Shown: positions 46,196 through 53,901, counted from the first letter of the stretch. The stretch: DNA of 64,000 nucleotides from Woeseiaceae bacterium (GCA_013043165.1 JABDOQ010000051.1:62001-126000); one strand, 5' to 3'. Translations and numbers: made by a program. Notes: generated by a model not told the origin, from the sequence alone.

Positions 46196-47197
46196 GTGAC
46201 TCGCACAGCAAAACCGATTCCTGATCATATGAAAGGCCGTGACTGGCTAATGACGCAGGACTGGTCGGACGAAGAAATCGAACTCGCGCTCGATACGGCC
46301 GACCAGTTGAAAGATGAGTTCAAGAGCGGCGTGCCGACCTTGCACCTCGCGCAAAAGACAGCGTTCCTGATATTCTTTGACAAGTCTACGCGCACACGTA
46401 ACTCATTCGAAGCGGGCATGACACAGCTCGGCGGGCACGCGCATTTCATCGACTCGGAAACATCGCAGATCGCCCACGGCGAGAGCCCCAAGGACATGGG
46501 CACGATACTCTCCGGGTATGGGCACGGCATCATGATTCGTCACGACCTGGTTCCCGGTGAGGGCCAGTCCTACATGCGAAATGTCGCGGAATGGGCAACT
46601 GTTCCGGTCATCAATATGCAGTGCGACGTCGACCACCCGTGTCAGACCCTGGCCGACCTGATGACGATTCGTGAGGAATTCGGCAAAGATCTCAGGGACC
46701 TTAAAATCGCGGTGTCCTGGGCCTACGCGCCCAGCTATGTCAAGCCAATGTCGGTACCGCAGGGATTGATCATGCTCATGACGCGCTTCGGCATGAACGT
46801 GACGCTCGCTCATCCACCGGAGTACCAGCTTATGGATGAGCCGATGAGTTTGGCACGCGACAATGCGGCCCGTTCCGGCGGGTCCTTCAGCGTAGTGGAT
46901 AACATGGAAGATGCCTTCGCCGACGCTGACATCGTCTATCCGAAGAGCTGGGGTGTGGAATCGCTGTTTAGCAAGCCCGATCATGCGATGAAAGTCGCGC
47001 AGCAATACCGAAACTGGATGTGCGACGAGGCGATGATGGCGCGCGCGAAGGAACAGGCGATTTATATGCACTGCCTGCCGGCCGACCGCGGCTTTGAAGT
47101 AAGCGACGCGGTTATCGACGGCCCGCGGTCACGCGTTTACCCGGAGGCCGAGAACCGCTTGCATACTGCGAAAGCCCTGATGGCGCTAACGATGTAA
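46196..47197 (+). CDS. ygeW: knotted carbamoyltransferase, YgeW-type
   Basis: Transcarbamoylase with all active-site motifs: carbamoyl phosphate loop DKSTRTRNSFEAGM, DVDHPCQTLADL and MHCLPADRGFEV. WAYAPSYVKPMSVPQGL is the region that forms the knot and is shared with YgeW and N-acetylornithine carbamoyltransferase. GTG 46196 lies ten bases after AGGAG. At 333 residues it is shorter than E. coli YgeW (396) and ends like an ornithine carbamoyltransferase (VYPEAENRLHTAKALMAL). In the pathway it would run backwards, phosphorolysing a ureido compound to carbamoyl phosphate for the adjacent kinase. Confidence 0.85.
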   Translation: MTRTAKPIPDHMKGRDWLMTQDWSDEEIELALDTADQLKDEFKSGVPTLHLAQKTAFLIFFDKSTRTRNSFEAGMTQLGGHAHFIDSETSQIAHGESPKDMGTILSGYGHGIMIRHDLVPGEGQSYMRNVAEWATVPVINMQCDVDHPCQTLADLMTIREEFGKDLRDLKIAVSWAYAPSYVKPMSVPQGLIMLMTRFGMNVTLAHPPEYQLMDEPMSLARDNAARSGGSFSVVDNMEDAFADADIVYPKSWGVESLFSKPDHAMKVAQQYRNWMCDEAMMARAKEQAIYMHCLPADRGFEVSDAVIDGPRSRVYPEAENRLHTAKALMALTM

Positions 47198-47212
47198 GGC
47201 GGAGTTAATCAG

Positions 47213-48184
47213 ATGACAACGCCTGAAGCAGGCAAAAACAGCAACGCCCCCCTGGTCGTCATAGCTATTGGCGGTAATTCGCTGATTAAAGACCGCGAAC
47301 ACATGGATGTGCTGGATCAATATCGTGCCGCCGGCGAGACAAGTCATCACATCGTACCTGTCGTCAAGCAGGGTTACCGTGTATTGGTGACGCACGGTAA
47401 CGGCCCGCAGGTCGGTTTTATTTTGCTGCGCTCCGAGTTGGCCAGAAATGTTATCCACCAGGTGCCGCTGGCCAACTGCGTTGCGGATACCCAAGGCTCG
47501 ATCGGCCTGCAGATAGCCCAAAGTCTGCAGAACGAGTTCATCCGCCAGGGTGTGGATCAGCCTGTGGTCGCAATAGTCACCCAGTCGGTGGTCGACGAAC
47601 AGGATCCGAGTTTCAGCAAGCCGAGCAAGCCGATCGGTCCGTTCATGTCGGAAGCAGAAGCTCGGAAACACGAGAAAGAGGACGGTTGGGCAATAGGCGA
47701 AGATGCCGGTCGCGGATGGCGTCGACTGGCTGCATCGCCGGCGCCACTCGAGATTATCGAGTTGCCGGCGATTCGCACGCTGCTCGACAGCGGCGAGCTC
47801 GTTATTGCAGCCGGCGGTGGTGGTGTTCCAGTCGTCTACAAACCAGACGGCACGTTACGACCCCGCCCGGCGGTGATCGACAAGGATGCTGCATCCTGCC
47901 TGCTCGCCTGTGAGCTGGACGCATCGGTGTTTATCATTTCCACCGACGTCGACAAGGTGGCGCTGAATTTCGGAACACCGCAACAAGTCGACATCGACCA
48001 CATGGACGTGGCCGAGTGCCGCCGATACCTCGAGGAAGGGCATTTTGCGCCGGGCAGCATGCGACCGAAGATCGAGAGCGCGCTCAGGTTTCTGGAGCAA
48101 GGTGGCAGGCAAGTGATCATTACTCAGCCCCATCACCTCGAAGGGGCTTTGCAAGGAATCAGTGGGACACACATCGTTCCCTGA
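47213..48184 (+). CDS. yqeA: carbamate kinase (YqeA/ArcC-type)
   Basis: Makes ATP from carbamoyl phosphate and ADP, the energy-yielding end of ureide breakdown. Motifs: VVIAIGGNSLIKD at the N terminus, VLVTHGNGPQVGFILLRSE, VIAAGGGGVPVVYKPDG, VIDKDAASCLLA and GSMRPKIESALRFLEQGGRQVIIT. 323 residues; ATG 47213 preceded by GGCGGAG. 15 bases after the carbamoyltransferase gene, so the two enzymes are expected to work in sequence. Confidence 0.92.
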   Translation: MTTPEAGKNSNAPLVVIAIGGNSLIKDREHMDVLDQYRAAGETSHHIVPVVKQGYRVLVTHGNGPQVGFILLRSELARNVIHQVPLANCVADTQGSIGLQIAQSLQNEFIRQGVDQPVVAIVTQSVVDEQDPSFSKPSKPIGPFMSEAEARKHEKEDGWAIGEDAGRGWRRLAASPAPLEIIELPAIRTLLDSGELVIAAGGGGVPVVYKPDGTLRPRPAVIDKDAASCLLACELDASVFIISTDVDKVALNFGTPQQVDIDHMDVAECRRYLEEGHFAPGSMRPKIESALRFLEQGGRQVIITQPHHLEGALQGISGTHIVP

Positions 48185-48196
48185 AGGAGCAAGACG

Positions 48197-49450
48197 ATGA
48201 ACGGATATCGCTGCTTTTCGTGCGCCGCAACGCAGGATGCGGATTTCGCAGGGTGCCTGTGCCCGTCGTGTGGCGGCAATCTCGATATCACGTACGACTA
48301 TGAAGCGGTGGCCGAGCATATCGAGCAGCTGGGCGCCGACAGAGCCCGGTCGCTGTTTTCCTATGCGCCGTTTCTTCCTGTGAAAACTCCGCGCTCCCGC
48401 TTCCCGTTGCGAATCGGAGCAACACCGCTGTATGCAGCACGGCGACTGGGACAATTGCTGGGCCTGCGCAATCTTTACCTGAAGGACGATACTGTCAACC
48501 CCAGCGCGTCCAGCAAGGACCGCGCCAGCGTCATAGCGGTTCATCGAGCCATGGATATCGGCGCGGACATCGTGTCTGTCGCCAGTACCGGCAACGCAGG
48601 ATCTTCACTTGCCTGTGTCGCGGCCGCCGTCGGCATGCGGGCCATCGTGTTCGTTCCGGAAACTGCACCTGTTGCGAAACTCACACAGGCACTGTCATTC
48701 GGCGCCACGGTACTGGCCGTTCGCGGTAACTATGACGACGCCTTCGACCTGTGCCGTACGGCTTCCGACGAATTCGGCTGGTTCAATCGCAGCACGGGCT
48801 ACAACCCGTTCACTCGGGAAGGCAAAAAAATCTGTGCATTTGAAATATGGGAGTCGCTGGACGGACGAGTCCCGGACCGAATCGTAGTGCCGACTGGTGA
48901 CGGCAATTTGCTGAGCGGCATGTGGAAGGGCTGGTGCGACCTGCAAGGGGTCGGTCTGATCAATCGCATGCCGAAAATCGACTGCGTCCAGTCCGAGTCC
49001 AGCGCAGCGATCAGCAACACGGTAAACAGAATTCGCGACAGCGGAGCTTCCAAAACAGACTGGACGACAGTTGCGGTAGACGTGGTCAATGCCAGCACGA
49101 TCGCCGATTCCATCGCGGTCGACCGGCCGCGAGATGGTCTGGCGGCGGTTAGAGCCATAGTCGAGTCTGGCGGCGATACCATAACGGTTTCGGATGAGCA
49201 GATTCTCGCTGCCATTCCCGAAATGGCACGCCTTTCCGGCATCTTTCCCGAACCCGCCGCAGCGGCACCCTGGGCAGCCGTTAAGCAGATGCGGCGGGAC
49301 GACAGGATCGAAACGGACGAACTCGTCGTCTGCCTGGTATCGGGAAGCGGCCTCAAGGATATTGGTAGCGCGCAGAAAGCAGCCGGCGAAGCGCTGTTGA
49401 TCGATCCCGCCATCGAAGCCGTCAGAAACGCCCTCGCCTCGTCACTATAG
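48197..49450 (+). CDS. threonine synthase-like PLP enzyme with N-terminal zinc ribbon
   Basis: Fold-type II PLP enzyme, 417 residues. The start CFSCAATQDADFAGCLCPSCGG is a CxxC...CxxC zinc ribbon as in ThrC-related proteins; the PLP lysine is in NPSASSKDRAS, with ASTGNAGSSLACVAAAVGM the substrate loop and VPTGDGNLLSGMWKG the phosphate loop. AAGGAG precedes ATG 48197. Last gene of the operon; its stop (49448-49450) is the first bases of the second palindrome. A plausible replacement for YgeX (diaminopropionate ammonia-lyase), but no residue proves it; a standard threonine synthase is unlikely given the context. Confidence 0.8.
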   Translation: MNGYRCFSCAATQDADFAGCLCPSCGGNLDITYDYEAVAEHIEQLGADRARSLFSYAPFLPVKTPRSRFPLRIGATPLYAARRLGQLLGLRNLYLKDDTVNPSASSKDRASVIAVHRAMDIGADIVSVASTGNAGSSLACVAAAVGMRAIVFVPETAPVAKLTQALSFGATVLAVRGNYDDAFDLCRTASDEFGWFNRSTGYNPFTREGKKICAFEIWESLDGRVPDRIVVPTGDGNLLSGMWKGWCDLQGVGLINRMPKIDCVQSESSAAISNTVNRIRDSGASKTDWTTVAVDVVNASTIADSIAVDRPRDGLAAVRAIVESGGDTITVSDEQILAAIPEMARLSGIFPEPAAAAPWAAVKQMRRDDRIETDELVVCLVSGSGLKDIGSAQKAAGEALLIDPAIEAVRNALASSL

Positions 49451-49498
49451 GGACATTCTTAATTTAATGTATTAATACGTTAAATTGAGAATGTCCCT
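49449..49498. repeat. 50-bp palindromic repeat, copy 2 (right flank of purine operon)
   Basis: Copy of the element at 34971-35020, same orientation, 44 of 50 positions identical. Arms begin AGGGACATTCTTAATTTAAT; the centre GTATTAATAC is itself palindromic. The two arm mismatches (T opposite G) would still pair as G-U in plus-strand RNA. The stop codon of the upstream PLP gene and, on the other strand, the last residues (RDILNLTY) and stop of the DapA-like gene lie in it. Confidence 0.9.
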
Positions 49499-50401
49499 AC
49501 TCGCGTCGTCGAGGCGGCCGGCCAGTTCGCGCCCCTTCTCGTCGGACAAGGCCATCAGCGGCGCACGCACATTGGCCCAGCGTGGATCGCCAGTGGCCAA
49601 TGCGAGCAAGTACTTCTGCGCCGGAATCGGCGCATACTCCTGTACTAACTTTCGAAAGCGTTTGACGGTCTCGTGCAATTTCTGCGCGGAACTCACGTCG
49701 CCCTGATCGTACAGGTCGACCACCCTGGCGATAGCGCCCGCATTAATGTTGGCGGTCGCCGTGATGCAGCCGGGCGCACCAAGCCCCAGTGCATCAACTA
49801 GTCGTAATTCTGAACCGGGATAGACCGTCAAGCCGTCAATCTCAAGCAGCGCCCGCGTGTTTTCCCAGTCATTGGAACTGTCCTTGATACCGACTATCTG
49901 TTCCGGGAAATCGCGTCGCAAATGCGCAGCAAGGGCCGGCGGCACGCCAACGATCGCTATCGGTGGAATGTGGTAGAGGAGGATTTTTGCGTCCGAACCG
50001 ATTGTCGCGATCAGCAGCCTGAAATATTCGTATAAGCCGTCCTCGGTGACGCCCTTGTAATAGAACGGCGGCAACGTCAGGACCGCCGCGCAGGCCATGT
50101 CGAGACAGGCGCGTGACAAGCGAGCCGTATCGGCGACATTCGACAGCCCGGTGCCCGGGATCATCCTGGCCGGATCTATGCCGCCGTCAATGAGTGCCCG
50201 TATCGCGGCTATGCGCTCATCGATACCAACCGACAGCGCTTCGCCCGTGGTGCCGAATGGCGCAATGCCGGCGCAGCCCTGCTCGAACAGCCATTTTGCG
50301 TGCGCGACATAAAGGTCCGTTGCCACCGAATGATCCTGGTTGAACGGCGTCAGGATCGGCGCGATAACCCCCCGAAGTGTCATGCTGCGATTGTCACTCA
50401 A
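49472..50401 (-). CDS. DapA/N-acetylneuraminate lyase family aldolase
   Basis: Class I aldolase-fold protein of the dihydrodipicolinate synthase family, 309 residues. Conserved: FGTTGEALSV substrate loop, LYHIPPIAIVG with the catalytic tyrosine, and the Schiff-base lysine in QIVGIKDSSNDW. The family includes DapA, NanA and 2-keto-3-deoxy sugar aldolases; substrate undetermined. Start uncertain: a TTG at 50401 has GAGG five bases upstream, and ATG 50383 is the alternative. The C terminus runs into the palindrome, replacing the original ending. Convergent with the purine operon; no clear link to it. Confidence 0.82.
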   Translation of the reverse strand: MSDNRSMTLRGVIAPILTPFNQDHSVATDLYVAHAKWLFEQGCAGIAPFGTTGEALSVGIDERIAAIRALIDGGIDPARMIPGTGLSNVADTARLSRACLDMACAAVLTLPPFYYKGVTEDGLYEYFRLLIATIGSDAKILLYHIPPIAIVGVPPALAAHLRRDFPEQIVGIKDSSNDWENTRALLEIDGLTVYPGSELRLVDALGLGAPGCITATANINAGAIARVVDLYDQGDVSSAQKLHETVKRFRKLVQEYAPIPAQKYLLALATGDPRWANVRAPLMALSDEKGRELAGRLDDASRDILNLTY

Positions 50402-50515
50402 ATCCGCCTCAATTGTCAGTGCCGTTCGAGCCTGCCGGTGGAAGATACGTAGTTTGGTTTGGCCACCGCAGTCGTACAGTTAGTGGATGCCTCACCTGAG
50501 ATGGAGGATGGGATC

Positions 50516-50842
50516 ATGAATGAGTCGTTGTTTCAGATCCTGGCTGGCCTGCTGATGCTCGCAGCCGCTGTCGCTCTCATTGTCGCGTATCGAAAATACC
50601 TGGCCGCCGGCTCCGAACGGCGCATGAACAGCATGCTCGAGGCCGTCGGCCTCGATTCCCGGGTTCTCTCGAGCGCCGATACTGAAACCATAGTCAACGA
50701 AATTCGGCAGCGCTGCCAGAGTTGCTCAGCCGAGGACGCCTGCGAGCATTGGCTGGCCGGCAGGAAAGGCGGCGATAACAGCTTTTGTCCCAATGCCGGG
50801 GTTTTTGACGAACTGAAGAAAACCCGCAGCGCCCGGACCTGA
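50516..50842 (+). CDS. DUF6455-like small membrane protein
   Basis: 108 residues with one N-terminal membrane helix (FQILAGLLMLAAAVALIVAY) and a cytoplasmic tail. The pattern IRQRCQSCSAEDACEHWLAG, followed by a later FCPNAGVF, resembles the DUF6455 group of Cys-containing small proteins. ATG 50516 follows GGAGG. Function unknown. Convergent with the FNR gene across a 54-base gap. Confidence 0.65.
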   Translation: MNESLFQILAGLLMLAAAVALIVAYRKYLAAGSERRMNSMLEAVGLDSRVLSSADTETIVNEIRQRCQSCSAEDACEHWLAGRKGGDNSFCPNAGVFDELKKTRSART

Positions 50843-50896
50843 TCTGTAGCAGTGATTACACGGGCAGGCTAAATAATGCGCCCGTAGAATCAGCTT

Positions 50897-51757
50897 TCAA
50901 TACAGGAGCTCGACCCACCGACCTGCGTCGATGAGTTCCTTCTTCTTTTTCAACCATGTTTCCCTGGATCCGAGCATGTTGGCGAACACTTTGTCGAGTG
51001 CATCGCGGATCGGGACGAGTCCGGCCACATATACGTAAGTATGTTCGTCGTCGAGCATGTTCAGGATTTCTTCACTGCGACCTTCGATTGCGTAGTCCCA
51101 CGCGATCGGGTCCGCCCAGTTCGGGCGCGGGCTCAACGCCTGGATTGCTTCAAACGTCTCCTCGTCATAGTAACGTGCGAAGTCATCGCGTTCGTCGTTC
51201 ATATAAAGCAGCTCGAGGCCAGACTGCGCGCCATACAGCAAGAAGACCTTGCCTTGCCAGCCTCCGACCTCCTGATAGATGTGTTTGACGAAAGCGCGAA
51301 AGGGTGCAATGCCGGTACCGAGACCGATAAGCAGCAGGTTGGCGCTCTTGTCCTTCGGCACCGTGAAAGGCAGGCCGAACGGACCGGTTATGGACAACTT
51401 GTCGCCCGGCTTGCGGTCACACAGGTAGTTGGAGTTGACGCCCGCGTACTTTTCGCCGCTGTAGTCGTCGATGTAGTCGCAGCGCCGCACAACCAAAGTT
51501 ATCTCGGGTTTGCCCTTGGCCTTTGCAGCCGGCGTATCGGCGACGGTGTACAGCCTGTGTTGCACGGAGCCGCCGAATTCTTTCGGGCCTTCGACCAGTA
51601 CACCGACGCTCTGTCCGATTTCGAAGTCGAACTCACGCCGGTCCACTTCGAGCACCAGTTCCCGGACTTCAGCATCTGCGCTTTCGTCCGTGATACGTTC
51701 TGTACTTAACACCGTCGCGGAAAAACGGGGTTCTTTTGGATAATCTTCAAGACGCAT
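50897..51757 (-). CDS. plant-type ferredoxin-NADP+ reductase
   Basis: FAD enzyme exchanging electrons between ferredoxin/flavodoxin and NADP(H). Signatures of the plastid/plant type are all present: HRLYTVAD (FAD RxYS-like), GVNSNYLCD, GLGTGIAPFRAFV (NADP pyrophosphate), YVAGLVPIRDAL, and a C-terminal aromatic residue (VELLY) that stacks on the flavin. ATG 51757 follows AGGAG eight bases upstream and gives 286 residues; it overlaps the small upstream gene by 11 bases. Last gene of the Rnf2 operon, so it likely feeds or drains the same ferredoxin pool with NADPH. Confidence 0.88.
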   Translation of the reverse strand: MRLEDYPKEPRFSATVLSTERITDESADAEVRELVLEVDRREFDFEIGQSVGVLVEGPKEFGGSVQHRLYTVADTPAAKAKGKPEITLVVRRCDYIDDYSGEKYAGVNSNYLCDRKPGDKLSITGPFGLPFTVPKDKSANLLLIGLGTGIAPFRAFVKHIYQEVGGWQGKVFLLYGAQSGLELLYMNDERDDFARYYDEETFEAIQALSPRPNWADPIAWDYAIEGRSEEILNMLDDEHTYVYVAGLVPIRDALDKVFANMLGSRETWLKKKKELIDAGRWVELLY

Positions 51758-51980
51758 GAGGAGCACTCCTTTTTGCCCTTTTCCCGTCAGGAACGGGTCC
51801 AGTAACAGAATCGAATTTGTCGGGACCGCAGCCGTTAAAGCAAGTTGATGCGTCGCAAGCACTACCTGAGCGGCTCGCCTTTATCCGCTCTTTCAATGCT
51901 TCGTCAAACGCGATGATTCGCAGCGCAATCATCGCCGCGATCGCAACTGTCGCAATGATAACGCCAATAATGAAGTTCAT
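51747..51980 (-). CDS. small Cys-rich membrane protein in Rnf2 operon (NqrM-like?)
   Basis: 77 residues: one membrane helix (residues about 3-24) followed by a cytoplasmic tail with CDASTCFNGCG. Its position, overlapping the rnfA stop by four bases, and layout (one helix plus clustered cysteines) recall NqrM, which inserts iron into the NqrD/NqrE pair of Na+-NQR, homologues of RnfE/RnfA. The Cys spacing differs, so I treat the link as a hypothesis. No sequence family recognised with confidence. Confidence 0.7.
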   Translation of the reverse strand: MNFIIGVIIATVAIAAMIALRIIAFDEALKERIKASRSGSACDASTCFNGCGPDKFDSVTGPVPDGKRAKRSAPHAS

Positions 51981-52558
51981 CTGCCCAAGCCTGCAAATCC
52001 CATGAAGCCCATGGATAAAATTCCGGCCACGACCAACGCGGCCGCGGTTCCCTTGAAAAGTTCCGGGACATCCGCGAGGTCGAGTTTCTCGCGTATACCG
52101 GCCATCAGAATGAGCGCCAGCGCGAAGCCGGCACCGGCGCCCAACGCGTAAACGATCGCCTGCGTGAATCCATAGCCCTTGTTGGTCTGAAACAACGCGA
52201 GGCCGAGAATTGCACAGTTAGTCGTAATGAGTGGCAGGAAGATACCCAACGCACGAAACGTAGGCGGACTCAGTTTGCGCATCAGCATCTCGACGAGTTG
52301 AACCGTCGACGAAATCACCAGGATGTAGGAAATGATGCGGAGGTACGGCGCGTTGATTGCCTCGAGTATCAGGTTGATACCAAACGCGCAGACCGAGGCG
52401 ACGAGCATGACGAAAGCGACCGCACCGCTCATACGAACCGCCGTTTCGAGTTTGGCCGACACGCCGAAGAACGGGCAAATACCGAGGAAGTAGGCGAGCA
52501 CGAAGTTGTTGATCAGCGCCGCGTTCAGGAAGATCGACCAGTAGCCCTCTTCATTCAT
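51977..52558 (-). CDS. rnfA: Rnf2 subunit RnfA
   Basis: Second copy of the membrane subunit RnfA, 193 residues with six helices and the NNFVLAYFLGICPFFGVS and TNCAILGLALF motifs. It differs strongly from the copy at 1211-1792, so it is not a recent duplicate. Its ATG overlaps the rnfE stop by four bases. With RnfE it forms the ion-channel core and probably binds an intramembrane iron centre. Confidence 0.94.
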   Translation of the reverse strand: MNEEGYWSIFLNAALINNFVLAYFLGICPFFGVSAKLETAVRMSGAVAFVMLVASVCAFGINLILEAINAPYLRIISYILVISSTVQLVEMLMRKLSPPTFRALGIFLPLITTNCAILGLALFQTNKGYGFTQAIVYALGAGAGFALALILMAGIREKLDLADVPELFKGTAAALVVAGILSMGFMGFAGLGR

Positions 52559-53208
52559 GAAGCCACCTCCCTGCTCCGCTCATTTGCCTGTTTCTCGGCA
52601 CCCCCCTCGCGCTGGCGAATCCAGTTGACCACCAGCAGCCACATCGCCATGGCGAAGAAGCCGCCGCTCGGCAGCACCATGACGGTCCAGGTCTGGAATC
52701 CGTCGGGGAACATGTCCACGCCAAACAGCGTGCCGCTGCCCAGGATCTCCCGCACTACACCAATGAAGAACAGCGCGAATGTGAAGCCCACGCCCATGCC
52801 CAGTCCGTCCAGTAACGCGCGTCCCGGGTTGTTCTTGGACGCGAAGGCCTCGGCGCGGCCGAGGATCAGGCAGTTCACGACGATCAGCGCGATGAAGGCG
52901 CCCAGTGCGCGGTGCAGCTCGATGCTGATCGCCATGATTGCGTAATCGACGCACGTCACGAACGTTGCGATGATGCAGATGTAGCTGACGATGCGCGCCT
53001 CACGGGGTATGAAGCTACGCAGCAGCGATACAGACAGCCCGGCCATCAGCAGCACGAACGTTGTTGCAAGGCCCATGGCCAACGCATTGATTGCGGTGTT
53101 GGACACAGCCAGCGCCGGGCACATGCCGAGCACCTGGATGAAAACCGGATTATCTCGCCACAGTCCCTTGATGAACTCGTCTGTCGGGCTGACCTGCTTC
53201 AGCGCCAC
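52555..53208 (-). CDS. rnfE: Rnf2 subunit RnfE
   Basis: Membrane subunit paired with RnfA; 217 residues, about six helices, motifs EFIKGLWRDNPVFIQVLGMCPALAVSNTAINALAMG (start region) and VNCLILGRAEAFASKNNPGRALLDGLGMG. The C-terminal tail is charged and slightly variable. Three bases separate it from the rnfG stop. Confidence 0.94.
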   Translation of the reverse strand: MALKQVSPTDEFIKGLWRDNPVFIQVLGMCPALAVSNTAINALAMGLATTFVLLMAGLSVSLLRSFIPREARIVSYICIIATFVTCVDYAIMAISIELHRALGAFIALIVVNCLILGRAEAFASKNNPGRALLDGLGMGVGFTFALFFIGVVREILGSGTLFGVDMFPDGFQTWTVMVLPSGGFFAMAMWLLVVNWIRQREGGAEKQANERSREVAS

Positions 53209-53211
53209 GTT

Positions 53212-53901
53212 CTACTCCTGTGTTGGCTGCGGTGGTTGGATCGCACGGCCGTCGCGCTCGAGCACGGGCAACCAGGCACTCGAGCCCTGATTCAGGATCG
53301 CGCCTATGGCGTCAGACGTGATCGTGGCCCCGGTGATGCCGTCGAGTTGCCACGGCTCGGTTTTCTCGCCTTGCTTCACCGTCACGATCGCATTCGCCAG
53401 CGCTGTACCGTCCTCGTTGAGCCGCGCATCGAGTCCCTCGAAATTGGCCAGAAAGTGCGGCTCGATTTCGACCTTGTCACCCAGGCCGGGTGTCTCCTTG
53501 CTTTCCAGCACCTTGAAACCGACGATGACCTTGCGCCCGAACGAATACGCGTACAGGACGCGAATGTTGTCCGCGTAGCCCATGCCCTGCGCGGTGATAA
53601 CAGCGCCGATGAGATCGCCGTTTTCGTCGTAGCCCAGGAACACCGGCAGGTCGGCCGGCTCAGTGGCCGCGACAAGCGAGCCATCGGCATTCAGCGTAAC
53701 CTCCACTGTCGACCTCGAGGCCGGCAGAACTTCGGCGACCGCGTTGCTGAGAAACCGTGCCTTGTTGTCGGCAATGCGCTCGGCCGTGGCCTCGTACACC
53801 GTTACGATCAGCAGGGCGCAGAACGCGCCGATGCCGACGATCGCGCGATACATCGACCAGGCCGAGGTCCGTTTCTGCTGAATCGGCGCCGGCGCGTTCA
53901 C
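53212..53901 (-). CDS. rnfG: Rnf2 subunit RnfG, covalent-FMN subunit
   Basis: One N-terminal membrane helix (about residues 15-40) and an extracytoplasmic FMN domain. The flavinylation motif TGATIT ends in Thr195, and KETPGLGDKVE is the family core. 229 residues; ATG overlaps the rnfD stop. As for Rnf1, an ApbE flavin transferase would be required and is not in the window. Confidence 0.94.
   Translation of the reverse strand: MNAPAPIQQKRTSAWSMYRAIVGIGAFCALLIVTVYEATAERIADNKARFLSNAVAEVLPASRSTVEVTLNADGSLVAATEPADLPVFLGYDENGDLIGAVITAQGMGYADNIRVLYAYSFGRKVIVGFKVLESKETPGLGDKVEIEPHFLANFEGLDARLNEDGTALANAIVTVKQGEKTEPWQLDGITGATITSDAIGAILNQGSSAWLPVLERDGRAIQPPQPTQE

Noticed and set aside
34971-49498. Treating the purine operon as a composite transposon
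   Set aside because: The repeats are only 50-bp palindromes, no transposase gene or target duplication is visible, and the base composition of the operon looks like its surroundings. Cassette behaviour remains a hypothesis only.
50860-50885. Inverted repeat ACGGGC/GCCCGT between the convergent DUF6455-like and FNR genes
   Set aside because: Only six-base arms, a 14-base loop and no T-tract on either side; too weak to call a terminator.
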